Part shown: one piece after another, positions 43,001 to 50,705 of the stretch
Numbering within the stretch: position 1 is the stretch's first letter
How the letters are laid out: every line of letters begins with the position of its first letter
Assembly (NCBI GenBank): GCA_017625465.1
Contig: JAGAKS010000017.1
Span: 62,001-126,000 of the forward strand
Direction of reading: 5' to 3'
Length of the DNA stretch: 64,000 nt
DNA from: Clostridia bacterium
GTDB lineage: Bacteria > Bacillota > Clostridia > TANB77 > CAG-508
Notes under the pieces: model-generated
Database searches by the model: none
Told to the model about the DNA's origin: nothing
Seen by the model: the letters and a program-made list of their open reading frames with translations, nothing else
Position numbers and translations under genes: made by a program

Positions 43001-43847
43001 AGAAGAACTTCTAGCTAAAGCAGAAGAAATCAAAGACCAAACTTACGTTAAAGTTGATGGAAAATTAACTAGCGTAAAACATCCAAAAGTCGGAGAATTT
43101 GTAGGAAGCATTTATTACATCGGTAAAAATGAAGCTTACACACAATCTGATATAGTTGTTACAACAACAATAAGACAATTGATTGACTATGTAGACAATG
43201 ATGCAGTATTTAAATCAGCAGACAATACTGATTTAAACGGAAGCTGGAAATCTACAACAGCTGATGAATTATTAGAAACAAAAGCAATAGATAGTAATAT
43301 CATTGGAGAGTATGATGGAATTAAAAACATTGTTGATGATAAAGGTGTAGCATACTCAACAACTGAAAGAAGCAACTTAATATTAAGTGTTGATTCAGTA
43401 AATGGTGATAAACTTGCAAATCCAGGATTTATAGTTAAATTAGTACCATTTAGTGCATCTAAACAAAATGAAGATTTAGATGAGGCACTAAGAGTTGCAA
43501 ACTGTGAAACAATGATGAACTTGACAATGACAAGATCAATTGATAGTGAAATTGATGAAGACGATTTAACTTATGATAATATCGCTGAAATTGTTAAATT
43601 TGAAAACACAGTTGGTAAGAGAGATATTGAAACTATTGCAGGTAATGCTGATCCAAAACAAGGAGAATTCGCAGTATCACTTGTAGAAAGAGATGCGAGT
43701 GCAACAGAGCTTATCACATTTACACCTCCAACAGGTTTAAATACAAAAACAGCTCTTACAATCCAAATGTTAATTGTATCAGTTGTAGCACTAGTAATAT
43801 TAGCAGTTGGTATAGTAGTTATCAAAAAAACAGTTTTGAAAAAATAG
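37011..43847 (+). CDS. Giant surface adhesin B2 with thioester-like domain
   Basis: A 2278-residue exported protein, paralogue of B1. ATG 37011 (AAAGGCAGG upstream) is preferred to GTG 37002. Signal/anchor helix ~12-31. An N-terminal thioester-like domain has Cys71/Cys72 (D-I-I-C-C-Y-H-G) and Gln184 (T-V-Q-Y-A-W-W). A short Cys/His cluster lies at 440-459. Three or four SpaA/Cna-B-like stalk modules occupy ~510-925, each ending in E-(V/I)-x-(L/I)-P-E-G. SdrD-B-like modules are at ~930-1053 and ~1554-1713, followed by the R-R-L-E-V-I...M-F-A-D-T module. It ends TPPTG (2238-2242), helix, KKTVLKK. Architecture is that of a long fibrous adhesin with a reactive tip; the ligand is unknown. Confidence 0.9.
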   Translation: MKKLFKDIDKRFLISLLIIIALLSTVVVAYATKVTTEMDSDGSYGTSLDVINFEDQYLAFEDLLEKYDIICCYHGGNDSHLGSYGAATLTAGGNSTTVTDSGKEIGKLVKADEGNQTALTITSTDPQTPYTDESYYAESWAWYEVTEKVTTSPDNSYILAEMISEVDPDDRLKVFYEDGYSTVQYAWWVTDDNKGTNHSTINALYEEAEAFYAYIKLIAESIDVNTFQPTDYSFTDDDGVLHEGTVPAPKLNYNPEYNKDANQDGIEEVDENGNATGKDKVTVTFDTDTNTWTVGPFSINYVEESYEKENPETPQDERDPVQFAGITKAQLYLQKDGEQFEVPFAIEEDKEGIANPATEVEGAKWRFNFLKDQREVTDNYKFPHANEVFYVEIDYIEGATLLMNLHFDFKYMNAGGQYEKLEGTYYEQTWTPNSEVAEYCSGSCGHSSHDANSTCDGKCSHGYSSRHAIKWNYWLDLTGMNEQTSQLLAYGVKGARWYLYTELDLPFNEDEEDKEWNYTINKKVVDENGNPVSTSDKFVFDVYKNGEHFDQVKVAANVPFKSATYKLKDGEDYPNIEIKEKIDENEYTVDITKTTNEDGNKTTFVFDATNIPIPQHGDITLIKHADPSHADWEYQFKLYIDNVLQIIPGKTSDAGIITIKPGVPWTSGDIKYTGTAPKYRVEEVNIPEGSTLYKITNKEGVLGANVIVDAYNDDWESGELSVQKIIDGNVSTTEKFTIEIEVGGKVYKKELGANQTWSDRFVWDRGTTPPTYKVREVNLPEGWELLEITNPEGQLQKDKKIEVKVKNKTDDKPKSGYVSITKEIETDDKIGVDNNLEFEFTTRISGTFECEGESIVNGTKVITSTLKPNETWTSPEVTWKGDAPTYSVSEVKLPEGWKQLSISNAKGTMEEGKTMKVTCVNEYKIVTEYDLTMAMSGLVWEDAPLNEEDKNTEDSKPNGKYDDSEQGIQNVEVFIWKVLYNGQTELSRKLATAYEENSDTPMTFPIYTSADGIWKAPRMSVPGLTEEEIASGATRADYDVEFYYDGQTYKPTDFLASGSASDFRRGNNARRNEYNRDSMAIEDPAEREAFDNKFATITGDTPIQDDGSTNGYAEGTNGERTDLLYYSTDSIPSLDGNTRKISELQTLNEGFVREQYRMPARTSTGGLTWPFDSKYHLEYVEKYLNKIESGIVIRYHYSATYPYLLNINLGLVKRDEAELAVTKDVYSANVVVNQKLMNYKYNEYIDFENEKYQDYLNLQLKVADANISYKLDLYESDYYYRAKVYEGSEVHGALQEFYRSLGKENISDELDLDVFLTYKIGVYNNSDSYLAEVKKLTDYFDEDLELVDTKVSRYIQEANGVSVDSETEVASPAYVIKKGPSGDSMWAEQLTKSIEGKITTDYGTKVNSSITPSSGDEGMQVTENVRAEEGKKYYKATIDLSDSDFRLAVGEKLEVYLTFKVRTDETPATFGNGEGLAEAVKSYVRLGTKSNVAEIAAYTTYYADTQKIAGKVDKDSAPNNVGIENKNDKSWYEDDADSAPIITLDLYTETRDVNGMAWEDKETETIDYNQRIGDGIYKAEDGEEPIGNLTTQMVEKVRVKQTGAEETYKEYDFVWPTSKTFDFLNGKSLKEVTGFDSVTLTSNRAEDTGMYYFENIPAGNYVVRFNYGNFPYDDMDVDGNLVMLEHHDEAKTANYEPDRHPAVYNGQDFKTTKYQSDVVGEDGKTANVSNAEGYIDNEWYDFETCKYDDEGNVITHNSDAIDNEARRLEVIAYSRVLDHTITSILATANDYSADHTELYKQTNMFADTAKINLNIENMHNLEKQTLEGDTKAGGSEVKDGIKVNYVYGKTDVNGNKGTVGIINYNYVVEAIDIGLEERSNTEIVLDKEIESITLTPNTGSEPILKAVYDISYDYTLDEETGKSTYKANVKLDEDKSYGTEHLLAQNKDEEAGLQNFRYIYYDDTIAQSLNLEVKYRFTALDVGEVDRANSFVENSTPEELLAKAEEIKDQTYVKVDGKLTSVKHPKVGEFVGSIYYIGKNEAYTQSDIVVTTTIRQLIDYVDNDAVFKSADNTDLNGSWKSTTADELLETKAIDSNIIGEYDGIKNIVDDKGVAYSTTERSNLILSVDSVNGDKLANPGFIVKLVPFSASKQNEDLDEALRVANCETMMNLTMTRSIDSEIDEDDLTYDNIAEIVKFENTVGKRDIETIAGNADPKQGEFAVSLVERDASATELITFTPPTGLNTKTALTIQMLIVSVVALVILAVGIVVIKKTVLKK

Positions 43848-43862
43848 ACTGATATAAATAGG

Positions 43863-43897
43863 AAAACTTCTAGAAATTTTCTAGAAGTTTTTCTTTT
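43863..43897 (+). terminator. Terminator of giant surface operon 2
   Basis: AAAACTTCTAGA / TCTAGAAGTTTT stem (43863-43874 with 43880-43891) with a following T-rich tract. Confidence 0.88.
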
Positions 43898-43957
43898 GCT
43901 CTTGTCTTTTGGAAAAAAGTGTAATAAAATGTCAGTGTTATTAAAAATTATCACAAA

Positions 43958-43966
43958 TTGTAGAAA
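43958..43966 (+). promoter_or_regulatory. Candidate Spo0A box upstream of spoIIE
   Basis: TTGTAGAAA differs at one position from the 0A box TTGTCGAAA. It lies 24 nt upstream of the -35. A second, weaker match (ATTGACAAA against TTCGACAAA on the opposite strand) overlaps the -35 itself. Confidence 0.55.
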
Positions 43967-43990
43967 ACTTTTAAAAATAATGTACTAAAA

Positions 43991-44023
43991 TTGACAAAAA
44001 AATTTATTTATAAGCGGTATATT
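43991..44023 (+). promoter_or_regulatory. spoIIE-type promoter with 21-bp spacer
   Basis: TTGACA at 43991-43996 and TATATT at 44018-44023 are separated by exactly 21 nt. In Bacillus subtilis the spoIIE promoter is read by sigma-A plus Spo0A~P and also has an overlong (21-bp) spacer. The nearby 0A-like boxes fit that mode. Confidence 0.7.
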
Positions 44024-44051
44024 ATTTTAAGAAAGTAAGAGGTGGTTAAGG

Positions 44052-46334
44052 ATGTTTCAAAATATTGCAGAAGAGACAGTGCAAAATGTAAACGAAAATA
44101 CTGAAGCTGATTCAAAGATTATTAGAATCTTAAAAGAGCTTTTTAAATTAAATAATATAATAATATATGTTTTAACATTTTTTATATCAATGATTACAGT
44201 TAAAGATGTATATATTCCTTTAGGGATAGCAATGGTTGCAGCTTGTTTAGGAAGTACAGTACCAATTTTTCTAGTATATATATCTAGCTTAGTAGGTACA
44301 GCTATATCATTAGGTTCGAGTGAGTTTGCAAATGTATTCTGGCTTTCAATAGTATATTTCTTATTAATTACGCTATTTAAACCTAAAGTATGCATAGAAG
44401 AAAGAAATGAAATATATAAAACTGGTAGTAGATTATTTTGGGCATATATACTTTGTAGTATTGTTAGAAATTGGGGAAGTGATATCTGGGTATCAGATTT
44501 ATTTTCAGCAGGTATTACTGGAGGAATACTATATGTATTTTATAAAATATTCGTAAATGGAATTATTATTATTAAAGATTTTAAAATAAAAAAAGTATTT
44601 ACCATAGAAGAAACAGCATCAGGTATAGCTATAGTAGTACTTGCTTTATCTTTCTTTAATAATAACGTAATAGACAAATTAACAATATCTAGTATAGTAG
44701 GAATGTTTTTAATAATTATACTAGGCTGGCAAAAAGGTATGCTTGCAGGAATTTCAACAGCTTTGCTTTCAGGAATTATGCTAGCTTTTGTACAAGCTTT
44801 TGATTTAAGCAATATTATAGTATTTGTAGTTCCTGCTGTTGTAGTTGGTTTCTTAAGTACTTTCAAAAAAATGGATTTGCAAAAAATTTTTGGTAGAACA
44901 AAAATGTTAGATAATGTAGGCGAAACTAGACTTACTGAAAACAAAGAAATTGTTTCAGAATTAGAAGGACTTAAAGAAACAATAGAAGAAAATTTTGCTG
45001 AAGAAAATGAAGAACAATTAGAAAATCAAAAATATGAAAGATACGAAGAAGCATTTTTTGAAAATTTAGAAGAAATACAAGATAATATTTTTTATGATGA
45101 GCTAATCCTTGCGGAAAACGACATTATAAGAGATGTATTCAATATATTAGAAAAAAACGATATTATTTTAGAAGATGATCTTGTAGATATTTTTAAAAGA
45201 AACAATAATTACATTTTAGTCCAAGATCAAAAGATTAAAGAAGATTTAAGAGCAGTAATTAAGATTGCAAATAGGGCATATAAAATTATACAAATAGAAA
45301 ATATAAAAATAAATGAAAATAAAAAAGCAAATAAAAAAATTGCTAAAGTCGCTAAGGAAGTAGCAAAAGCGGTAGATACTTGTATTGAAAAAGTAGCGCA
45401 AAATAAAGATGAAAAACTTGTCAAAAAGGAAAAAGAGATACAAAAAATACTATCTGGAAAAAATATTCCAATCGAAAATGCAAATATCAGATTAGTAAAA
45501 AATGGAAAATATATTGTGGAAATCAAATTAGATATAAAAGATACTACTTTAAGAGATAAAAGCAGAATTGCAAACATATCTGATTTAATTTCTAAAACAA
45601 TTGGAAGCAAAATGTCATTCCAAAAAGATAGAAGAAATTTAGATACAGGCGAATATACTCAAACATATTCTACTGAAGATAAGTTTGTAATGCAAGTAGG
45701 AAGTTCTAAGATATCAAAAGAAGATAGTGAAGCTTCAGGCGATTGTAATTTGCAAATGAGATTAGATGATGGAAAATACATTTTAGCAATTAGTGATGGT
45801 ATGGGAACAGGTGCTAAAGCTAGGGAAAATAGCAAATTAGTTATTACAAGACTAAAAAAACTTTTACAAGGCGGATTTGAAAAAGAACAATCTATCAATC
45901 TTATAAATAGTGCTTTAAGCCTAAAAACAAAAGAAGATGAATTTGCTACATTAGATATGTGTGTATTAGATTTATATGATGGAAATCTAAGTTTTGTAAA
46001 AAATGGAGCATGTAATACATATATTAAGAATAAGAAAAATATATCTATTATAAAATCAGAAGAGATGCCAATAGGAACTGGACTTGAAGTAAATTTAAAA
46101 GAAAAAATATTGCCAGTTTCAGATGGAGATATAATTGTTATTTGTAGTGATGGTTTAGTAGATTCTAAAGAAGATTTAAAAAAGGATTGGGTAGAAGAGT
46201 TTTTAAAGAATATTAGCACAAATAATGTACAGAAAATATCTGATATGATTTTGGCCGAAGCTATAGATAATAATTACGGAGTGGCAGCAGATGATATAAC
46301 TGTTATAGTTGCAAAAATATTAAAGAAAAAATAA
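44052..46334 (+). CDS. spoIIE: Stage II sporulation protein E (SpoIIE), PP2C phosphatase
   Basis: A 760-residue polytopic membrane phosphatase. At the asymmetric septum it dephosphorylates SpoIIAA, releasing sigma-F in the forespore. Residues ~35-275 hold about ten membrane helices, ~280-530 a helical regulatory linker with a long charged coiled coil, and ~540-758 the PP2C domain with metal-binding acidic motifs SDGMGTG (Asp582), CSDGLVD (Asp700) and AADDITV. Length and layout match SpoIIE; the gene is single, with a GAGGTGG ribosome site. Promoter spacing and 0A-like boxes support Spo0A control. This is the strongest evidence that the host sporulates. Confidence 0.93.
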   Translation: MFQNIAEETVQNVNENTEADSKIIRILKELFKLNNIIIYVLTFFISMITVKDVYIPLGIAMVAACLGSTVPIFLVYISSLVGTAISLGSSEFANVFWLSIVYFLLITLFKPKVCIEERNEIYKTGSRLFWAYILCSIVRNWGSDIWVSDLFSAGITGGILYVFYKIFVNGIIIIKDFKIKKVFTIEETASGIAIVVLALSFFNNNVIDKLTISSIVGMFLIIILGWQKGMLAGISTALLSGIMLAFVQAFDLSNIIVFVVPAVVVGFLSTFKKMDLQKIFGRTKMLDNVGETRLTENKEIVSELEGLKETIEENFAEENEEQLENQKYERYEEAFFENLEEIQDNIFYDELILAENDIIRDVFNILEKNDIILEDDLVDIFKRNNNYILVQDQKIKEDLRAVIKIANRAYKIIQIENIKINENKKANKKIAKVAKEVAKAVDTCIEKVAQNKDEKLVKKEKEIQKILSGKNIPIENANIRLVKNGKYIVEIKLDIKDTTLRDKSRIANISDLISKTIGSKMSFQKDRRNLDTGEYTQTYSTEDKFVMQVGSSKISKEDSEASGDCNLQMRLDDGKYILAISDGMGTGAKARENSKLVITRLKKLLQGGFEKEQSINLINSALSLKTKEDEFATLDMCVLDLYDGNLSFVKNGACNTYIKNKKNISIIKSEEMPIGTGLEVNLKEKILPVSDGDIIVICSDGLVDSKEDLKKDWVEEFLKNISTNNVQKISDMILAEAIDNNYGVAADDITVIVAKILKKK

Positions 46335-46346
46335 ATAAATTTAAGC

Positions 46347-46381
46347 TGAAGTGAACTATAAAAAGTTCACTTCATTTTTTG
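46347..46381 (+). terminator. Terminator after spoIIE
   Basis: A perfect 11-bp stem TGAAGTGAACT / AGTTCACTTCA (46347-46357 with 46364-46374) followed by T6. Confidence 0.92.
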
Positions 46382-46400
46382 TCTTTTTTGTATAATGCTA

Positions 46401-46430
46401 TTGTATTTTACTAGGAAAATATGATATAGT
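46401..46430 (+). promoter_or_regulatory. Probable promoter of the WG-repeat gene
   Basis: TTGTAT at 46401-46406, 18-nt spacer, TATAGT at 46425-46430. GGAGGG precedes the ATG at 46478. Confidence 0.5.
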
Positions 46431-46477
46431 AAAAGCGTATAAAATTAATTTAAATAAGAAATTTGGAGGGTTTTTGA

Positions 46478-48001
46478 ATGAGTAGAGCTAGAGGAAAAAG
46501 ATACGATGAAAAGCCTAAGTTAAATATAAAAAAAGTAATTGCTACAATTATTGCAATAGCAGTATTTATAATGTTTATAATTTCTCTTAAAAACTTATTA
46601 TCAAATCCAGAAGTAAAGAAAGAAGTATCTACGGTTACTACTTATTTTACTGTTTATGATAATAATAAATGGGGTGTTATTGATAATAATGGTAAAACAA
46701 TTTTAGAAACTTCTTATGATGAAATGATTGTTATACCAGATAGCACAAAAGATTTGTTTATATGCACTTATGCTGTAAATTATGAAACTGGAGAATATAA
46801 AACAAAAGTATTAAATAAAGAAGGTAAAGAGATTCTTAAAAATTATCAATCAGTTGAAGCTATTGAAAATTATGATGATAACAATGTTTGGTATGAAAAA
46901 GAAATTCTAAGATATAAAAAAGATGGAAAAGTTGGATTAATAGATTTTTCTGGAAAAGAAATTGTACCAGCAGAGTATGACAAAGCTTATGCAATGCCAG
47001 GAATAGAAAAAAGCATTATTATTGAAAAAGATGGACTTCGTGGTTTAGTAAATAATAGTTTAGGTGAAGTTATAATAGATGTTAAATATGCAGAAATTGA
47101 GAGTCTAGGCAAAACTTATGAAAATGGATATATTGTAAAGAGTACGGATTCATATTATGGTGTTATTACTACTGATAAAAAAGAAATATTACCTTGCAAA
47201 TATGATAAAATATACAATGTATCAAATAACGAAATGTTTGTTGTAACTGAAAGTGGAGCCAATAAAGTAATTAACAAATCTGGTGAAGATGTATTAACTA
47301 GTGGTTTTTCAGAAGTAACTTCTATAGATGGAGAATATTTAGTTATAAAAAATAATGATAAATATGGTGTAATAGATACTTCAGGAAATTCTCAAATTCC
47401 TTGTGAGTATGATGTTTTATTAAAAGCTTTTGATAAGACTTATATTGCTAAAAAAGATAATAAATATGGTTTAGTAAAAATAGGAAATGAAGTTTTAATT
47501 GATTTTAAATATGAAAATATGTCATATAGAAAAGAAGCCAACTTTATTGAAGCTGATTTAGCAGATTTTAAAACAGATATTATAGATAAAAATTTAAATG
47601 TAGTACTATCTGAAGTTATTATTTCAGATATAAATACAGAAAAAGGCTATATTAGAGTTAGAGTAGATGATAATTACAAATACTATAATTTCCAATTTGA
47701 AGAGAAAAAATCACAAGAAGTAATGCCAACACACACGTTATTCCTTGTTAAAGAAAATGGAAAATATGGTTATGAAAATATTTCGGGAGAAAGAGTTGTA
47801 GATTGCATTTATGATGATGCGACTGAGCAAAATGAATACGGTTATGTGGCAGTAAAAAAAGGTGGTATTTGGGGAAGTCTTAAATCAGATGGTACAGTTT
47901 GTTTAGAGCCAAACGTAAACTTAGATAACAATTTATATATCGATTTTATAGATACATGGCATATAGATGAAAATTCAAATATGAATATATATACAAAATA
48001 A
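46478..48001 (+). CDS. WG-repeat protein with N-terminal membrane anchor
   Basis: A 507-residue protein. A basic N-terminus and one membrane helix (~22-45) are followed by about nine WG-type beta repeats, e.g. KWGVIDNNGKTILETSYD, KVGLIDFSGKEIVPAEYD, YYGVITTDKKEILPCKYD, KYGVIDTSGNSQIPCEYD and KYGYENISGERVVDCIYD. WG repeats form extracellular beta-rich arrays of uncertain ligand. The topology suggests exposure outside the membrane. It heads a probable operon with the unknown gene, acpS and tatD (gaps 26, 12 and 0 nt). Function unknown. Confidence 0.85.
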   Translation: MSRARGKRYDEKPKLNIKKVIATIIAIAVFIMFIISLKNLLSNPEVKKEVSTVTTYFTVYDNNKWGVIDNNGKTILETSYDEMIVIPDSTKDLFICTYAVNYETGEYKTKVLNKEGKEILKNYQSVEAIENYDDNNVWYEKEILRYKKDGKVGLIDFSGKEIVPAEYDKAYAMPGIEKSIIIEKDGLRGLVNNSLGEVIIDVKYAEIESLGKTYENGYIVKSTDSYYGVITTDKKEILPCKYDKIYNVSNNEMFVVTESGANKVINKSGEDVLTSGFSEVTSIDGEYLVIKNNDKYGVIDTSGNSQIPCEYDVLLKAFDKTYIAKKDNKYGLVKIGNEVLIDFKYENMSYRKEANFIEADLADFKTDIIDKNLNVVLSEVIISDINTEKGYIRVRVDDNYKYYNFQFEEKKSQEVMPTHTLFLVKENGKYGYENISGERVVDCIYDDATEQNEYGYVAVKKGGIWGSLKSDGTVCLEPNVNLDNNLYIDFIDTWHIDENSNMNIYTK

Positions 48002-48027
48002 CTAAAGAAAAAAGGAAGGAATTTATC

Positions 48028-49287
48028 TTGGAACTAAAGACAAAATATCAATATACATATTTTATACATCCATATATGGTGGATGAAACTAGATACGATA
48101 AATATATCTTGAAACTTTTTAAAGATAAAAAATGTAGTTTCAAGATATTTCAAAAAGAAAAAGATTTAGATATTTATAATTATTTCTTACCACATGTTAG
48201 AGATTATATGTTTCCTACTTTTGAGTTTAGAGGAGACAAATTAAAGAATTTTAATAGCTTCTCAAAAGAAGTAAAAAGTAAAATTGTATCAAAGCAAAAT
48301 GTTGCTTGCTTTGATTACAAATTATCAGAAGATATTCAAGGTAAAATGGGTGAAGAAAATGGAATATTTTTCAGTATAGCTAAAATTCAGATTATTTGTT
48401 TTAGCACAGGTATATGTTTTTTAGCAATTAAAACTCATATTGAAGGTACTGAAAATTTTGCGGATTTATTAGATTTTAATTATAGATTTAAGAGTATAAA
48501 TTCAGAATTTTCATCACTAAAAGATTATGAAAATATAAAAATACAAACAGATATGTTCAATGATGTAAAGGATATATCTGAACTTATAACACAAATCACA
48601 GGTGTATATGAGAGAAAAATATCAAAAACTAAAGATGAACTTTCAAATTCTAACTTTTTTGTTTATGCTTATGCTTGTATAGAAAGTGACAAATGGAATG
48701 AAAAAAATGAATTTTTGCATATTGAAAATGAATTTTATAAATATGCAAATTCTCTTCCAAGTCAGTATTTATCAGATTTTAATAAAACAAATATAGAACA
48801 AAATTTACATATTATTGAAAAATTTAAATATTCAAAAATTGCATTAACCAATAGTTCAGTAAATATTTTATGTTCTGGTATAGATACTTTTAATTATACT
48901 AAGCTTCCTTATCAATATGAAAATGAGTATTTCTATACATATATATTAACTTTATATCAAAAAATGTTTTTGAAAAAGCTTAATTCAGATTTTAAAGAAT
49001 ATGAAAAAATTTCAAAAATGCGTACAAATTTTATAAACTTTACAAAGCAAATTTGGGAAAAAGAAGTAACTTTAGATGATACAGGTAGTTTATATTATAA
49101 AACAATAAAAAAGACATTAGAATTAGACGAATTATATGATGAAATAAAAACAAAATATGAAATTATTTACAAAGATTTAAATATTGAAAAAAATAATTCA
49201 TATTATTCAATTATTATTATATTGTTAATATTTTCTTTAATATTTAATACGGTAAATATCTTGTTTTTAATGTATTTATTAGGATAG
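48028..49287 (+). CDS. Unknown protein with single C-terminal membrane helix
   Basis: A 419-residue protein with a TTG start, AAGGAAGGA 7-8 nt upstream, and no better ATG nearby. I do not recognise the family. Residues 1-200 look alpha/beta and soluble (FIHPYMVDETRYDKYILKLF). Residues ~200-385 are mainly helical and charged. Residues ~392-418 form one long hydrophobic helix ending the protein. There is no signal peptide, so it is likely tail-anchored with most of the mass in the cytoplasm. The helical-plus-C-terminal-membrane layout vaguely recalls CorA, but only one helix and no G-M-N signature are present, so I do not assign that. Confidence 0.8.
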   Translation: MELKTKYQYTYFIHPYMVDETRYDKYILKLFKDKKCSFKIFQKEKDLDIYNYFLPHVRDYMFPTFEFRGDKLKNFNSFSKEVKSKIVSKQNVACFDYKLSEDIQGKMGEENGIFFSIAKIQIICFSTGICFLAIKTHIEGTENFADLLDFNYRFKSINSEFSSLKDYENIKIQTDMFNDVKDISELITQITGVYERKISKTKDELSNSNFFVYAYACIESDKWNEKNEFLHIENEFYKYANSLPSQYLSDFNKTNIEQNLHIIEKFKYSKIALTNSSVNILCSGIDTFNYTKLPYQYENEYFYTYILTLYQKMFLKKLNSDFKEYEKISKMRTNFINFTKQIWEKEVTLDDTGSLYYKTIKKTLELDELYDEIKTKYEIIYKDLNIEKNNSYYSIIIILLIFSLIFNTVNILFLMYLLG

Positions 49288-49299
49288 AAAGGCTAAAAA

Positions 49300-49671
49300 A
49301 TGAAAATTTCTTGTGGAACTGATATTATTGAAATTGATAGAGTAAAATCATGTATTGATAATATTGGCGAAAAATTCTTAAATACTATATATACTGAAAA
49401 AGAAATTGAATATTGTGAAAGTAGAAAAACGCAAAAATATCAACATTATGCTGCAAGATTTGCAGCAAAAGAGGCAATTTTTAAAGCATTAAGTACAAGA
49501 ATTGGTGGAAAATATGATTGGAAAGATTTTGAAGTGCTTAATGATGAAAATGGAAAGCCAAAAGTTTTTTTAGCTACGGAAATCTTAAATTTAGAAGATA
49601 TAGATATTAGTATTTCACATTGCAAAACTTATGCAGTTGCGAATGTAATAGCAATTTATAAGGAGAATTAA
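49300..49671 (+). CDS. acpS: Holo-[acyl-carrier-protein] synthase
   Basis: A 123-residue phosphopantetheinyl transferase. It moves 4'-phosphopantetheine from CoA to the ACP serine, activating fatty-acid synthesis. The metal/CoA motifs are visible: G-T-D-I-I-E-I-D-R (Asp8) and R-F-A-A-K-E-A-I-F-K-A. The late I-S-I-S-H-C segment is also typical. Length is standard. It joins tatD directly: the tatD ATG follows the stop codon without a gap, and its ribosome site lies within acpS. Confidence 0.95.
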   Translation: MKISCGTDIIEIDRVKSCIDNIGEKFLNTIYTEKEIEYCESRKTQKYQHYAARFAAKEAIFKALSTRIGGKYDWKDFEVLNDENGKPKVFLATEILNLEDIDISISHCKTYAVANVIAIYKEN

Positions 49672-50436
49672 ATGGAATTTTTTGATTCACATGCACATTA
49701 TAATGATGAAAAATTTGATATAGATAGAAAAGCTATTTTAGACAAGCTATATAATGAAGAGCAGATTACTAGAATTACTTGTGTAGGATACAATATTAAA
49801 GAAAGTAAATTTGCTTTAAAACTTGCCCAAGAAAATAGCTTTTTATTTGCAACAGCAGGTATTTCACCTAATGATATAGAAGATTTTACAGAAATAAACT
49901 TAAAAGAAATAGAAAATATTGGAAAAGACCCAAAATGTGTTGCAATAGGAGAGATAGGTTTAGATTATTATTGGAACAAAGAGAACAAAGAACTTCAAAA
50001 AGAACTTTTTATAAAACAAATAGAAATAGCTAATTGTTTAGATTTGCCAATAGTTATACATACTAGAGATGCAGCAGTAGATACTATCAAAATTCTTGAA
50101 GAACATCCAGTAAAAAACAAAGGTATTTTCCACTGTTGCCCGTTAAATCAAGAATTAATAAAAAATGCTTTAAGATTAGGTTTTTATGTATCTTTCAGTG
50201 GCAATATTACTTTTAAAAATGCTAAATCTGAGCCAGCAGTTTCTTTGGTTCCATTAGATAGATTATTAATAGAAACAGATAGCCCGTATCTTACTCCTGA
50301 ACCATTTAGAGGAACTAGAAATGACTCTTCAAAGGTAAAATTAGTTGCACAAAAAGTAGCTGATATAAAGGGTATTTCATTAGAAGAAGTGGCAAAAATT
50401 ACATATCAAAATGCAAATACTATATTTAAAATATAA
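49672..50436 (+). CDS. TatD-family metal-dependent hydrolase
   Basis: A 254-residue TIM-barrel hydrolase of the TatD DNase family. Metal ligands are present: H7-x-H9 (D-S-H-A-H-Y-N), the G-E-I-G-L-D-Y-Y strand, V-I-H-T-R-D, H-C-C and E-T-D-S-P-Y-L-T-P. TatD enzymes act as 3'-5' exonucleases or D-aminoacyl-tRNA deacylases; which applies here is unclear. Last gene of the WG-acpS unit. Confidence 0.92.
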   Translation: MEFFDSHAHYNDEKFDIDRKAILDKLYNEEQITRITCVGYNIKESKFALKLAQENSFLFATAGISPNDIEDFTEINLKEIENIGKDPKCVAIGEIGLDYYWNKENKELQKELFIKQIEIANCLDLPIVIHTRDAAVDTIKILEEHPVKNKGIFHCCPLNQELIKNALRLGFYVSFSGNITFKNAKSEPAVSLVPLDRLLIETDSPYLTPEPFRGTRNDSSKVKLVAQKVADIKGISLEEVAKITYQNANTIFKI

Positions 50437-50458
50437 AATAATACAAAAAAATATATAA

Positions 50459-50498
50459 AAAAGTAGAAATTTTTAAAAAAATTTCTACTTTTATTTTG
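50459..50498 (+). terminator. Terminator after tatD
   Basis: A 14-bp stem (50459-50472 with 50479-50492) with a T-rich 3' arm and tail. A second hairpin, CCAC...GTGG around 50507-50530, follows without a T run. Confidence 0.85.
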
Positions 50499-50546
50499 CC
50501 TTCAATCCACTATTTTCGTAAGAAAAGTGGAAAAAATCACAAAAAA

Positions 50547-50600
50547 TGTAACTAAAACTTAATAATTTTTAATTAAAACCTATCAAATGTACTTCCGTAA
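50547..50600 (+). promoter_or_regulatory. Bipartite surface-regulon element, copy 3
   Basis: TGTAACTAAAACTTAATAA starts at 50547; CTTCCGTAA starts at 50592 (45 nt apart). 41 nt separate it from the -35 of the LRR-dockerin gene, about one helical turn less than at copies 1 and 2 (53 and 51 nt). Confidence 0.55.
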
Positions 50601-50641
50601 ATGATTAGGAAGTGTTTTCCAAAACCGCCAAAAATCGCCTA

Positions 50642-50669
50642 TTGCAAAAAAAATCAAAAATGCTATTAT
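50642..50669 (+). promoter_or_regulatory. Promoter of the LRR-dockerin gene
   Basis: TTGCAA at 50642-50647, 16-nt spacer, TATTAT at 50664-50669, about 37 nt before the ATG. Confidence 0.5.
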
Positions 50670-50705
50670 ATAGCTAATGAATTATTTTCAGGGAGGATTT
50701 TATTT

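Noticed and set aside
45659..46219. 186-codon minus-strand frame opposite the spoIIE PP2C domain
   Set aside because: It lies fully inside a confidently assigned gene, with Ser/Phe/Leu-rich shadow composition.
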